This document shows positions 45,621 to 59,800 of a DNA stretch of 64,000 nucleotides, in pieces. The position numbers were made by a program, and so were the translations under genes. How positions within the stretch are numbered: the first letter of the stretch is position 1; every line of letters begins with the position of its first letter. The stretch is from Scalesia atractyloides (taxonomy: Eukaryota > Streptophyta > Magnoliopsida > Asterales > Asteraceae). The DNA is taken from positions 14,303,001-14,367,000 of the forward strand of contig CAMTDV010000013.1 of the NCBI GenBank assembly GCA_947069175.1. The letters run 5' to 3'. The notes beneath the pieces were generated by a model that saw only the letters and a list, made by a program, of their open reading frames with translations, ran no database searches and was not told the DNA's origin.

Positions 45621-47127
45621 ATAAGGGTGTAGTTATGCTTATTTATTTGCAATTAGGTTTAGGGTTTAGTTAGGTTTAGGTGGTGTGTGGGGCCAAGGCC
45701 TGTTAACCCGATCTAACGTTTTTTAGTGGCCCGAACATACCGACGAGGTCCGATTTCAAGTACAAGTTTCATAAAACGTCGAATTTATTTTGTTTATTAT
45801 TATTATTATTATTATCTAGAAAAATAATAAAAATACGATGCGTTACAGTCTCCCCTCCTTTAGGAAATTTCGTCCCAAAATTTATTCAAGAGGAAGACTT
45901 GAAAGGAATTGGTTAAGGAATTGAGGGTTAACGGTCAAGACTTGAAGTTCTGGATACGTGAGGGTAAGCATGGAGTTTAGAGCAACGAAGAGTTAGGTTT
46001 GCAAGAAGAAGTCGCTTGACTAGAAAGATTAAAGCCATCAAGCGTAAGTAAAGCGCGTAAGTATGCGTATAGGAGTGTGGTTTAAACGAGCTTGAATAAT
46101 TCAATGATATGCCATCTAAGCAGAAAAAGCTATCGTAAGGAGTGGTATGCAGTTTAATGGTGAGTGTGGTCGAACCGTAGGTTGTTACAAAGTTCTATCG
46201 ACTTTGAAGAGCGTTAATAAATCTCGGTTTTGTAGAGAGTTGTTTAATGATGGAAAAACGAGAAGGTTAGGTATTTAAAATCAGCTAGATATCGAGGTAG
46301 CGGCCAATCAAGCGTGTCGCTATCTACGAGAATGGGAGATAACTTTAGAGTAAGAAGGCATTTAGGGTTTGAATGCTTACACGATTGATTGTAAACAAGG
46401 TTGTATAAAAAGACAAGGTTAACGGGAGTAACGGAGGCATAAGAGCGGACGATTGATTCGATCAACGAATACCCGTGTAAGGATGGCATATGTATATGAA
46501 CAAACGAAAATGTTATGTTAGGGATTAAGACTCGTCGTGGATAATCGGGTAGCGCGCACTTAGCAATGCAGTTGTGAGTTGTTTAAAGCTGGCGTGTTAG
46601 GTCATATTATGGTCTGTAAATCACCGAATTTCTCATGGCACGTATTACGAAAGTTTGGCAGCATGGTGAAAACACTTATGTATAGGGAGTACCAGTGGCG
46701 TCTCCACCATGTTTTGACCACGTTGCGACCGTTTCGTTACTCGATGCAATGTTACGTTCCGTGTGTTACCATACGCGGTAGTACACTCTATGGTTCTCAT
46801 GCGCTTATCGCTATAATCCCGTGTGCACCCGCGATTATACCGATCATCACATGATCCGCATAGCTTGTACTAGCAGCGCATGAATAAAGGTGTACATAAA
46901 TTCTGAAAATAAGTTTGCGTGCGTGTAAGAATGTAGTGCGTAGGCATGTTTACGTGCAAATAGCTTGTGGCCCACGTAAGCGAATCCCTCGGGTTTCGCT
47001 CGCGCATAGGCACGAATATGAATACGAGTACAAGTATAGGTATGTGTATGAGTATGAGCATAAGTATGGAAATAAGTATAAGCATGGATATAAGACGTTT
47101 ATGCATGAATGTGATGATAAGTATAAG

Positions 47128-47417
47128 TGTAACACCCCTGCCCCTCGTTATCACCAATATTGTCCGCTTTGCCCTTGGTGGGTGGCCCATCCAGGAACTC
47201 ACGACTTTGTTTTTGGTTGCCCTGGTGGAGACTTCCCAGGAGGTCACCCATCCTAGTACTACTCCCACTTGAGCACGCTTAACTGTGGAGTTCTCCTCTC
47301 ATCCACTAGCATTAAGCCCAAAACGCGTTGGTGATTTTAGAGGTAGGGCATTACTCATGAGCCAGGAATCTCTCCTGTCCACGGACGATGTTGGGAGGTA
47401 TGCCATTAGGTGTTATA
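47128..47417 (-). mobile_element. Cassandra-type solo LTR with 5S rRNA-like sequence, copy A
   Basis: 290 bp, TGTAACACCCCTGCC to GGTGTTATA in plus orientation. Minus strand 47294-47228 reads like the 3' two thirds of plant 5S rRNA (CACAGTTAAGCGTGCTC, GTAGTACTAGGATGGGTGAC, CTCCTGGGAAGTC), the hallmark of Cassandra elements, whose LTRs carry a 5S-type polymerase III promoter. Flanks ATAAG and ATACG are a probable 5-bp duplication with one change. No internal region is present, so it is a solo LTR. Confidence 0.88.
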
Positions 47418-48055
47418 ATACGCATGAAAAATGACACGTTATTTTCATGAACATGAATATGTGTATAATTATGAATGTCAACAAGTGTAACAGACGATAA
47501 TGGTGCGTATGATACGAATTGAATGCTACGAATTTATTTACATAAAATAGTCGAGAAATCAGGGTATATAAAACGAATGATACGTTTAAAATGTCATGCA
47601 ACAGTTGACTAAACCATGTGCGAGGATACGCACGTATTGTTGTTTGAGCAAAACTTTGAGGTTATCGCTTCTAAAATAGGCTTAAGTTTAACTTAGAATA
47701 TAGGATCTAGTGTGTGAATATAAAGGAATATAAGGTACTTATTGATTATGCGTTACGTATTTTGTAAAGGACGGGAGTGCTACCATTTGTTTTTAAAAGA
47801 ATTTAAGTAGGTCGAAAATGGTTGGTCCTCATAAAGTTTTCTTGCCCATGTGTTTTGAAACTCATGTGACATTTCGGGAGGTGTATGATAAGGTCTTAAA
47901 TAGTAAGTTCGCATTGTTTTCAAAGGATTAAGAGATTTGAAATTTAGTGGTGCTTGTGAAACGTTGACCCTTGAGAGGAAATCCGTGTTAATTGATTTAA
48001 TGACCGTTGAAAAACGTTTAGCAAAATGTTTTCTTAATCGCGATGAGAGATTTAG

Positions 48056-48284
48056 AGGGTGTTTGGGGTTGAGTTTTGAAAATAGATTATGCGTTCTGAA
48101 TAATAAAAATCAGATAATTAGTTGTAACAAAACATACTGTAGGAAGATAGTGTTTGGATTTGATTATGTTATTTGATATCACAATAATCAGGAAATTTGA
48201 AAAATAATATATATACATGTACATATAGAGTTGTAAATAGATGAGCTTTGATCTCTAAAATAAGTAAAACATATCAGTTTTTTT

Positions 48285-48335
<51 letters not shown>

Positions 48336-48434
48336 CAAACACTAAAATAGATTTTTATTTATTTATTTATTTAATATTTGCGCCTCCAAACACAAAACAA
48401 AATATTAGGTTGCAAAAACAATCCCAAACACACC
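48056..48434. mobile_element. MITE inside array internal region 1
   Basis: Left end AGGGTGTTTGGGGTTGAG and reverse-complemented right end GGTGTGTTTGGGATTG form an inverted repeat. TTTAG flanks both sides (48051-48055, 48435-48439). It includes a TA microsatellite (48287-48333). Confidence 0.55.
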
Positions 48435-49834
48435 TTTAGTACAACGATCCCATAATGCCTATAAGATATTGGTTTTTTTTTTGGTTTTTTTTTTTTGTTT
48501 TTTTTTTTAACATAAAGTTATTGCGTGAGCGTGTTTTAGTGATTAAGTTAAACATAAGACTTGTGGGCAAGGTATTCGTTAGACTGATTAAGTTGGTAGG
48601 TAGCATTATGTCGAGCTTTGAAAATCGTAAAACAAAACGTTTCATGTGGTGACCAAGTATATGCGTGTGGGATTTATATGAAATAGATTACCGGATGGGA
48701 AATACGTTTGATAAAATAGTACGTTTTGAAATTCGTCTAAGTAAGAATTTTGACAACCTGGTAAAAGATTTAGGTATACAATTTAAACATGCGGTTTGTG
48801 TAATAAAATCTCCAAGAAGAAGGGTTGGTAACGATCACCGAGGTATGGGAATCACCCCTAATCCGTTGGTGAGGTCGTTTTAAGGAAGGAAGGAAACGAA
48901 GTTTGATCGTCTAGGTAAGGAATTCACTCCTATCTCGACGACGGTCTCCATTTTGGACTTTCCGAGAAATATAAGACTAGTTGATGACGTTTTGAAATCA
49001 TGTATGCAAATAATATATAAGTGGATGAAAATGTTTAATATGAATTGCGTGAAAACCTTAAAATAAATTAGAAACTTGAAAGAAAGGGTAACAAGTATAT
49101 AAAAAGTCATGTATAAATTGAAATGGTATAAAAGAGAGTCTCAGAAAACATTAGACTGTTTCGGGTATAGAAACGTCGACTATTCCAAAGTGAATCGAAG
49201 ATCCGTTCGAATTAGAGAAACGTGCTTTGGCCTATAGGTAAAACGCTCTCGTCGAGAAGCGATTAACGGCATTTTACCCTTCCAGTTATTACACGTCTCT
49301 AATCGATTGGAAAATTGAAACTTTGGCGAGATTGAAAATCGAGGAATGGGACTTAATCGACAAGGTGCGGGTTTCACCCCTAACTCGACGATTTCGTACC
49401 CTAAGTGTGGTTGGCACTCTTCTGGTCAAAATTAATTTCGACATTTTGACGAGAGTCCACTAGAGTTTGAATGGGAAGTTTTCCATCAAGGTGTGGATGT
49501 CACTCCTAACTTGATGGTGTTAACCTCGTAAAAATATAAAGAATAATTGTAATGAGAATCGTTCACCAAATTGTGGATATCACGCCTATTTTGGTGAAGT
49601 CGTCTCACTTGTGTAATACGAGTGTTTTCGAGTTTAGTATAATCGAGTAATATGCATTAGGGAAGGCGTATGACTGAAATAATGCAACGAGTACGAACAC
49701 GTAAAGCATTCCATAAATTTAACATATAAGAGACGTTTTAAGAAATTAGCATGTGAATCACGTATGGTCAAGTATGGTACTTAACTATAGACTAGGTCAA
49801 AAGCGTAGCAATCTACCTAATTCCCTATAACCTG

Positions 49835-49846
49835 GCTCTGATACCA
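49835..49846 (-). promoter_or_regulatory. Primer-binding site, array unit 1
   Basis: GCTCTGATACCA, complementary to the tRNA-Met-type primer, beside LTR 2. Confidence 0.88.
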
Positions 49847-49849
49847 ATC

Positions 49850-52800
49850 TGTAACACCCCAACCGATGGCGGAAACATCGGGATGAGACGAAAACGAGAT
49901 TGCTCATTGCTCACAACATTATTAAGTGACAATAATTAATTAAACCATATTTCATTTCATAAGGATTGTCAAATACATCAATGTGACAAAACAAAGAACA
50001 ATCTAACATTTGCAAAGTCATAACAAAATTGATACGTCGACATTAAACCTAACGTCTAATTTGTGTGTATCTAGTCCTTGCACTATATTGTTTTCATAGC
50101 GTCATCTCCTTCAACCTGTAACATGTTTTAAAATAAAGTCAATGCAAAAGCAAAGGCGAGTACACAAGTTTAAGCATAGCATACGTATACGATTAAAGTT
50201 TTAACAATCCTCATGGCAACTAAATCTATACAAGAGCAATATCAAGGCATGCAATGCAAATAATCAAACCCGTAACGCAATCACGATGTTTTAACATGAC
50301 CTCACGTGTTAAGCGATGGAGGTGGATGCGTGAATTCCTATAGCGCTAAGCATGTCAAACAAGGCTAAAAATAGTTAATGACTAAAGCACAGCACAACGT
50401 TTATCCCCAGACAAGCAACAAGTATACGATTCAAGTAGTCATGTGTATAGGATTGTTTGTGCGTTTCAAAAAGTTTAAGTGTTTGTGATTTTTTGTATAT
50501 GGAAACATGTTACACCCAAAAAGTGATATAAACAAATGTGGGTCGAGTGTACTCACAGAATTGCTAAGTCTTCTTTGGAAATTCCACGACGAGTTGATGA
50601 GTGGGAGAAAGGGACACCAATGCCACCTTAAATGACAACGAACATGGATGAATAATCGAATCGGAGTTGAAGGTACGTGTACGTTTAGCACTGGATTTGT
50701 GTAACGACTCTAAAGTTAAATTCGTCAAAAGTGCCGTAAAAGTGTTATCAAAATAATACAATAAATATATATATTTTTGGCGAAAAGAAAGTAGATAAAA
50801 GCATATTTTGACGAGACGGGATAATAGACATATATGTATTTTTTTAACGAAAAGAATAATAGATAAGTATATATTGTTTGTCGGAAACACGTAATATAGA
50901 TATATATTGCCGTTAGAGAAGTATAATTTTCGAAAAGTATATAATATATATTTATTTTGCCGGAAGGAATAATATGAGTATATCTTGTCGTTAAATAGAT
51001 ATATACTTTGACGAAAAGAATATTAAATAAATATGTTGTTGAACGGTGTAATGAATAAATGTGTTTTGTCGAAAAGCATAAAGTGAAAATATATATATAT
51101 TTTGCCGGAAGTGTAGTATTAGATATATTTATGTGTTTTGCCAAAACGTGTAATGTATACTCACATATATGTTGTCGAAAAAGTCTAATAAGTAAAAATA
51201 TATATCTTGTCGCTCGGTATATTTAAGTAGATACGTTTCGTCGATAAGCGTACTAATTATATATATATATTTCATGTCGAAAGATATGATTAAATAAGTA
51301 TATACATTTTGTCGATAAAGTGTCATGTATAATATATTTTGTCGAATAAAGTATCGTGTATAATATATTTTGTCGAACAATATAATTAAATAAATATAAT
51401 ACTTTGTCAAAAATTCGGCAGAGTTTCCCCTTGTTTTTGGACGATCCCGACAATCTAGTTGTCGATTAAATGTTTTCAAAACGCAATAATAACGAAACAA
51501 TTTATATAATTATGTCTACAAATTTTATAAGGTTCGGTTACGTGATTATAACACTAATTAAATACAAAACAATATAAATAATAACATAAAAATTTACGGC
51601 GTTAAAAGTATACCGTGACGTGTTTTGATTGAGTTGACTAAAGCATTGACTGAACTTGGCCCCGAACACCAAACCGAACATCGAATCTGACTGGTTTGAC
51701 TGGCGTTGATTGTTTGACCAGGTTTGACTTTCGTTGACCAAGTTGACCAGGTTTGACTTTCGTTGACCAAGTTGATCAGGTTTGACCGAACACCAAACGA
51801 GACCCGAAATCGAACTAAGACTTTCACTGACTCACTGCTGACCCGAACCTCTGCACCGAGACCCGAACCCGCTGAACATGAGCCGTGATCTTGACTGAAC
51901 CGAGATTCGACCCGGAGCTGACCCGTGGATTGTTTGACTGTTTGACCAGACCCGAGCTTGACCAGGTTTGACCGAACCAGAACTGACCCGAATGAACATG
52001 AGCCGAAACTGAAACAAACCAACCTGAAATTGAGAGTTAGAGCATGATCACCTGACACGAATCCGAACCAAAACTGAAACGAAAGAACCTAACCTGAACC
52101 GAGACTGGGAGAACCGAACCGAGACTGAGCCGAACGACTGACCTGACCGGGACAGCTGAACTGCGCCGCTGAACTTGAGTGAACACCAAAGCTGACCCGG
52201 GTTCGATCCGGACCCGAATCTGAATGGAGACCCAAACCGAGAACCACCCGATTCACCTTCTGTCGTTGCTGTTATGTCGCCGCTGCCGCGGCTTGCCATT
52301 GACGCGCCGCCACCACGGAGGTGGCCGACGGTCTAGTACACCGGGGATAGAGGAGAGATGAGCGGGAGGGAGAGGCGAGAGACACAGCACGGCGGCCGGC
52401 CGGAGCGGCGCCGCCGTCGTCTTCGTTGGGCAGGAGAGGGAGAGGGGGTGTTGTTGGGGGTTTCGGGTGTGTGGGGTCTACGGGAGGAAGGAGAAGGAGC
52501 GAGGTAGGTGGTGCGTAGCCAGGGAAGGAGTGTCCGCCGGAGAAGAAAGGTCAGCGCCGGAAACCCGGCTCCGGCCGCCGGAAAACGCAGGGAAAGGGGG
52601 GGTGGCGGCTGGTGTTGAGTGCAGCTGGATAGTTGAGAATAAGGGTGTAGTTATGCTTATTTATTTGCAATTAGGTTTAGGGTTTAGTTAGGTTTAGGTG
52701 GTGTGTGGGGCCAAGGCCTGTTAACCCGATCTAACGTTTTTTAGTGGCCCGAACATACCGACGAGGTCCGATTTCAAGTACAAGTTTCATAAAACGTCGA

Positions 52801-52865
52801 ATTTATTTTGTTTATTATTATTATTATTATTATCTAGAAAAATAATAAAAATACGATGCGTTACA
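49850..52865 (-). repeat. LTR 2 (middle) of the array
   Basis: 3016 bp. Matches LTR 3 against LTR 1 at 49987 and 51671, and matches LTR 1 against LTR 3 at all differences in the last 450 bp. Confidence 0.93.
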
Positions 52866-54145
52866 GTCTCCCCTCCTTTAGGAAATTTCGTCCCAAAATT
52901 TATTCAAGAGGAAGACTTGAAAGGAATTGGTTAAGGAATTGAGGGTTAACGGTCAAGACTTGAAGTTCTGGATACGTGAGGGTAAGCATGGAGTTTAGAG
53001 CAACGAAGAGTTAGGTTTGCAAGAAGAAGTCGCTTGACTAGAAAGATTAAAGCCATCAAGCGTAAGTAAAGCGCGTAAGTATGCGTATAGGAGTGTGGTT
53101 TAAACGAGCTTGAATAATTCAATGATATGCCATCTAAGCAGAAAAAGCTATCGTAAGGAGTGGTATGCAGTTTAATGGTGAGTGTGGTCGAACCGTAGGT
53201 TGTTACAAAGTTCTATCGACTTTGAAGAGCGTTAATAAATCTCGGTTTTGTAGAGAGTTGTTTAATGATGGAAAAACGAGAAGGTTAGGTATTTAAAATC
53301 AGCTAGATATCGAGGTAGCGGCCAATCAAGCGTGTCGCTATCTACGAGAATGGGAGATAACTTTAGAGTAAGAAGGCATTTAGGGTTTGAATGCTTACAC
53401 GATTGATTGTAAACAAGGTTGTATAAAAAGACAAGGTTAACGGGAGTAACGGAGGCATAAGAGCGGACGATTGATTCGATCAACGAATACCCGTGTAAGG
53501 ATGGCATATGTATATGAACAAACGAAAATGTTATGTTAGGGATTAAGACTCGTCGTGGATAATCGGGTAGCGCGCACTTAGCAATGCAGTTGTGAGTTGT
53601 TTAAAGCTGGCGTGTTAGGTCATATTATGGTCTGTAAATCACCGAATTTCTCATGGCACGTATTACGAAAGTTTGGCAGCATGGTGAAAACACTTATGTA
53701 TAGGGAGTACCAGTGGCGTCTCCACCATGTTTTGACCACGTTGCGACCGTTTCGTTACTCGATGCAATGTTACGTTCCGTGTGTTACCATACGCGGTAGT
53801 ACACTCTATGGTTCTCATGCGCTTATCGCTATAATCCCGTGTGCACCCGCGATTATACCGATCATCACATGATCCGCATAGCTTGTACTAGCAGCGCATG
53901 AATAAAGGTGTACATAAATTCTGAAAATAAGTTTGCGTGCGTGTAAGAATGTAGTGCGTAGGCATGTTTACGTGCAAATAGCTTGTGGCCCACGTAAGCG
54001 AATCCCTCGGGTTTCGCTCGCGCATAGGCACGAATATGAATACGAGTACAAGTATAGGTATGTGTATGAGTATGAGCATAAGTATGGAAATAAGTATAAG
54101 CATGGATATAAGACGTTTATGCATGAATGTGATGATAAGTATAAG

Positions 54146-54435
54146 TGTAACACCCCTGCCCCTCGTTATCACCAATATTGTCCGCTTTGCCCTTGGTGGG
54201 TGGCCCATCCAGGAACTCACGACTTTGTTTTTGGTTGCCCTGGTGGAGACTTCCCAGGAGGTCACCCATCCTAGTACTACTCCCACTTGAGCACGCTTAA
54301 CTGTGGAGTTCTCCTCTCATCCACTAGCATTAAGCCCAAAACGCGTTGGTGATTTTAGAGGTAGGGCATTACTCATGAGCCAGGAATCTCTCCTGTCCAC
54401 GGACGATGTTGGGAGGTATGCCATTAGGTGTTATA
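54146..54435 (-). mobile_element. Cassandra-type solo LTR, copy B
   Basis: Identical counterpart of copy A at the same place in internal region 2, so it was copied with the unit and not inserted separately. Confidence 0.88.
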
Positions 54436-55073
54436 ATACGCATGAAAAATGACACGTTATTTTCATGAACATGAATATGTGTATAATTATGAATGTCAAC
54501 AAGTGTAACAGACGATAATGGTGCGTATGATACGAATTGAATGCTACGAATTTATTTACATAAAATAGTCGAGAAATCAGGGTATATAAAACGAATGATA
54601 CGTTTAAAATGTCATGCAACAGTTGACTAAACCATGTGCGAGGATACGCACGTATTGTTGTTTGAGCAAAACTTTGAGGTTATCGCTTCTAAAATAGGCT
54701 TAAGTTTAACTTAGAATATAGGATCTAGTGTGTGAATATAAAGGAATATAAGGTACTTATTGATTATGCGTTACGTATTTTGTAAAGGACGGGAGTGCTA
54801 CCATTTGTTTTTAAAAGAATTTAAGTAGGTCGAAAATGGTTGGTCCTCATAAAGTTTTCTTGCCCATGTGTTTTGAAACTCATGTGACATTTCGGGAGGT
54901 GTATGATAAGGTCTTAAATAGTAAGTTCGCATTGTTTTCAAAGGATTAAGAGATTTGAAATTTAGTGGTGCTTGTGAAACGTTGACCCTTGAGAGGAAAT
55001 CCGTGTTAATTGATTTAATGACCGTTGAAAAACGTTTAGCAAAATGTTTTCTTAATCGCGATGAGAGATTTAG

Positions 55074-55303
55074 AGGGTGTTTGGGGTTGAGTTTTGAAAA
55101 TAGATTATGCGTTCTGAATAATAAAAATCAGATAATTAGTTGTAACAAAACATACTGTAGGAAGATAGTGTTTGGATTTGATTATGTTATTTGATATCAC
55201 AATAATCAGGAAATTTGAAAAATAATATATATACATGTACATATAGAGTTGTAAATAGATGAGCTTTGATCTCTAAAATAAGTAAAACATATCAGTTTTT
55301 TTT

Positions 55304-55351
<48 letters not shown>

Positions 55352-55450
55352 CAAACACTAAAATAGATTTTTATTTATTTATTTATTTAATATTTGCGCC
55401 TCCAAACACAAAACAAAATATTAGGTTGCAAAAACAATCCCAAACACACC
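55074..55450. mobile_element. MITE inside array internal region 2
   Basis: Counterpart of 48056-48434 with a shorter TA repeat (55304-55350). Confidence 0.55.
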
Positions 55451-56849
55451 TTTAGTACAACGATCCCATAATGCCTATAAGATATTGGTTTTTTTTTTGG
55501 TTTTTTTTTTTTGTTTTTTTTTTAACATAAAGTTATTGCGTGAGCGTGTTTTAGTGATTAAGTTAAACATAAGACTTGTGGGCAAGGTATTCGTTAGACT
55601 GATTAAGTTGGTAGGTAGCATTATGTCGAGCTTTGAAAATCGTAAAACAAAACGTTTCATGTGGTGACCAAGTATATGCGTGTGGGATTTATATGAAATA
55701 GATTACCGGATGGGAAATACGTTTGATAAAATAGTACGTTTTGAAATTCGTCTAAGTAAGAATTTTGACAACCTGGTAAAAGATTTAGGTATACAATTTA
55801 AACATGCGGTTTGTGTAATAAAATCTCCAAGAAGAAGGGTTGGTAACGATCACCGAGGTATGGGAATCACCCCTAATCCGTTGGTGAGGTCGTTTTAAGG
55901 AAGGAAGGAAACGAAGTTTGATCGTCTAGGTAAGGAATTCACTCCTATCTCGACGACGGTCTCCATTTTGGACTTTCCGAGAAATATAAGACTAGTTGAT
56001 GACGTTTTGAAATCATGTATGCAAATAATATATAAGTGGATGAAAATGTTTAATATGAATTGCGTGAAAACCTTAAAATAAATTAGAAACTTGAAAGAAA
56101 GGGTAACAAGTATATAAAAAGTCATGTATAAATTGAAATGGTATAAAAGAGAGTCTCAGAAAACATTAGACTGTTTCGGGTATAGAAACGTCGACTATTC
56201 CAAAGTGAATCGAAGATCCGTTCGAATTAGAGAAACGTGCTTTGGCCTATAGGTAAAACGCTCTCGTCGAGAAGCGATTAACGGCATTTTACCCTTCCAG
56301 TTATTACACGTCTCTAATCGATTGGAAAATTGAAACTTTGGCGAGATTGAAAATCGAGGAATGGGACTTAATCGACAAGGTGCGGGTTTCACCCCTAACT
56401 CGACGATTTCGTACCCTAAGTGTGGTTGGCACTCTTCTGGTCAAAATTAATTTCGACATTTTGACGAGAGTCCACTAGAGTTTGAATGGGAAGTTTTCCA
56501 TCAAGGTGTGGATGTCACTCCTAACTTGATGGTGTTAACCTCGTAAAAATATAAAGAATAATTGTAATGAGAATCGTTCACCAAATTGTGGATATCACGC
56601 CTATTTTGGTGAAGTCGTCTCACTTGTGTAATACGAGTGTTTTCGAGTTTAGTGTAATCGAGTAATATGCATTAGGGAAGGCGTATGACTGAAATAATGC
56701 AACGAGTACGAACACGTAAAGCATTCCATAAATTTAACATATAAGAGACGTTTTAAGAAATTAGCATGTGAATCACGTATGGTCAAGTATGGTACTTAAC
56801 TATAGACTAGGTCAAAAGCGTAGCAATCTACCTAATTCCCTATAACCTG

Positions 56850-56861
56850 GCTCTGATACCA
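56850..56861 (-). promoter_or_regulatory. Primer-binding site, array unit 2
   Basis: GCTCTGATACCA beside LTR 3. Confidence 0.88.
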
Positions 56862-56864
56862 ATC

Positions 56865-59800
56865 TGTAACACCCCAACCGATGGCGGAAACATCGGGATG
56901 AGACGAAAACGAGATTGCTCATTGCTCACAACATTATTAAGTGACAATAATTAATTAAACCATATTTCATTTCATAAGGATTGTCAAATACATCAATGTG
57001 ACAAAACAAAGAACAATCTAACATTTGCAAAGTCATAACAAAATTGATACGTCGACATTAAACCTAACGTCTAATTTGTGTGTATCTAGTCCTTGCACTA
57101 TATTGTTTTCATAGCGTCATCTCCTTCAACCTGTAACATGTTTTAAAATAAAGTCAATGCAAAAGCAAAGGCGAGTACACAAGTTTAAGCATAGCATACG
57201 TATACGATTAAAGTTTTAACAATCCTCATGGCAACTAAATCTATACAAGAGCAATATCAAGGCATGCAATGCAAATAATCAAACCCGTAACGCAATCACG
57301 ATGTTTTAACATGACCTCACGTGTTAAGCGATGGAGGTGGATGCGTGAATTCCTATAGCGCTAAGCATGTCAAACAAGGCTAAAAATAGTTAATGACTAA
57401 AGCACAGCACAACGTTTATCCCCAGACAAGCAACAAGTATACGATTCAAGTAGTCATGTGTATAGGATTGTTTGTGCGTTTCAAAAAGTTTAAGTGTTTG
57501 TGATTTTTTGTATAAGGAAACATGTTACACCCAAAAAGTGATATAAACAAATGTGGGTCGAGTGTACTCACAGAATTGCTAAGTCTTCTTTGGAAATTCC
57601 ACGACGAGTTGATGAGTGGGAGAAAGGGACACCAATGCCACCTTAAATGACAACGAACATGGATGAATAATCGAATCGGAGTTGAAGGTACGTGTACGTT
57701 TAGCACTGGATTTGTGTAACGACTCTAAAGTTAAATTCGTCAAAAGTGCCGTAAAAGTGTTATCAAAATAATACAATAAATATATATATTTTTGGCGAAA
57801 AGAAAGTAGATAAAAGCATATTTTGACGAGACGGGATAATAGACATATATGTATTTTTTTAACGAAAAGAATAATAGATAAGTATATATTGTTTGTCGGA
57901 AACACGTAATATAGATATATATTGCCGTTAGAGAAGTATAATTTTCGAAAAGTATATAATATATATTTATTTTGCCGGAAGGAATAATATGAGTATATCT
58001 TGTCGTTAAATAGATATATACTTTGACGAAAAGAATATTAAATAAATATGTTGTTGAACGGTGTAATGAATAAATGTGTTTTGTCGAAAAGCATAAAGTG
58101 AAAATATATATATATTTTGCCGGAAGTGTAGTATTAGATATATTTATGTGTTTTGCCAAAACGTGTAATGTATACTCACATATATGTTGTCGAAAAAGTC
58201 TAATAAGTAAAAATATATATCTTGTCGCTCGGTATATTTAAGTAGATACGTTTCGTCGATAAGCGTACTAATTATATATATATATTTCATGTCGAAAGAT
58301 ATGATTAAATAAGTATATACATTTTGTCGATAAAGTGTCATGTATAATATATTTTGTCGAATAAAGTATCGTGAAATAATATATTTTGTCGAACAATATA
58401 ATTAAATAAATATAATACTTTGTCAAAAATTCGGCAGAGTTTCCCCTTGTTTTTGGACGATCCCGACAATCTAGTTGTCGATTAAATGTTTTCAAAACGC
58501 AATAATAACGAAACAATTTATATAATTATGTCTACAAATTTTATAAGGTTCGGTTACGTGATTATAACACTAATTAAATACAAAACAATATAAATAATAA
58601 CATAAAAATTTACGGCGTTAAAAGTATACCGTGACGTGTTTTGATTGAGTTGACTAAAGCATTGACTGAACTTGGCCCCGAACACCAAACCGAACATCGA
58701 ATCTGACTGGTTTGACTGGCGTTGATTGTTTGACCAGGTTTGACTTTCGTTGACCAAGTTGACCAGGTTTGACTTTCGTTGACCAAGTTGATCAGGTTTG
58801 ACCGAACACCAAACGAGACCCGAAATCGAACTAAGACTTTCACTGACTCACTGCTGACCCGAACCTCTGCACCGAGACCCGAACCCGCTGAACATGAGCC
58901 GTGATCTTGACTGAACCGAGATTCGACCCGGAGCTGACCCGTGGATTGTTTGACTGTTTGACCAGACCCGAGCTTGACCAGGTTTGACCGAACCAGAACT
59001 GACCCGAATGAACATGAGCCGAAACTGAAACAAACCAACCTGAAATTGAGAGTTAGAGCATGATCACCTGACACGAATCCGAACCAAAACTGAAACGAAA
59101 GAACCTAACCTGAACCGAGACTGGGAGAACCGAACCGAGACTGAGCCGAACGACTGACCTGACCGGGACAGCTGAACTGCGCCGCTGAACTTGAGTGAAC
59201 ACCAAAGCTGACCCGGGTTCGATCCGGACCCGAATCTGAATGGAGACCCAAACCGAGAACCACCCGATTCACCTTCTGTCGTTGCTGTTATGTCGCCGCT
59301 GCCGCGGCTTGCCATTGACGCGCCGCCACCACGGAGGTGGCCGACGGTCTAGTACACCGGGGATAGAGGAGAGATGAGCGGGAGGGAGAGGCGAGAGACA
59401 CAGCACGGCGGCCGGCCGGAGCGGCGGCGCCGTCGTCTTCGTTGGGCAGGAGAGGGAGAGGGGGTGTTGTTAGGGGTTTCGGGTGTGTGGGGTCTACGGG
59501 AGGAAGGAGAAGGAGCGAGGTAGGTGGTGCGTAGCCAGGGAAGGAGTGTCCGCTGGAGAAGAAAGGTCAGCGCCAGAAACCCGGCTCCGGCCGCCGAAAA
59601 ACGCAGGGAAAGGGGGGGTGGCGGCTGGTGTTGAGTGCAGCTGGATAGTTGAGAATAAGGGTGTAGTTATGCTTATTTATTTGCAATTAGGTTTAGGGTT
59701 TAGTTAGGTTTTGGTGGTGTGTTGGGCCAAGGCCTGTTAACCCGATCTAACGTTTTTGAGTGGCCCGAACATACCGACGAGGTCCGATTTCAAGTACAAG

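Larger units (their letters stand above)
42832..45847 (-). repeat. LTR 1 of the array
   Basis: 3016 bp, TGTAACACCCCAACC to GATGCGTTACA. It contains a roughly 30-bp-period repeat tract (43745-44400), a TTGAC-rich tract (44600-44960) and a GC-rich island (45240-45620). Confidence 0.93.
45848..49849 (-). other. Internal region 1 of the array, non-coding
   Basis: 4002 bp with polypurine tract at its left end (TAAAGGAGGGGAGAC on the minus strand, 45848-45862) and primer-binding site at its right end (49835-49846). No gag or pol. It contains a Cassandra solo LTR, a MITE with a TA repeat, and hexamer-like GAGTATGAGCATAAGTATG tracts at 47010-47127. Confidence 0.85.
52866..56864 (-). other. Internal region 2 of the array, non-coding
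   Basis: 3999 bp, near-identical copy of internal region 1. Primer-binding site at 56850-56861. Confidence 0.85.

Noticed and set aside
46870..47272. Overlapping frames on both strands near the Cassandra LTR
   Set aside because: They run through hexamer-like repeats into 5S-like sequence; frames open on both strands indicate composition, not coding.
47221..47294. A genuine 5S rRNA gene
   Set aside because: Only the 3' two thirds resemble 5S rRNA with several changes, and it is enclosed by the ends of a Cassandra-type LTR.
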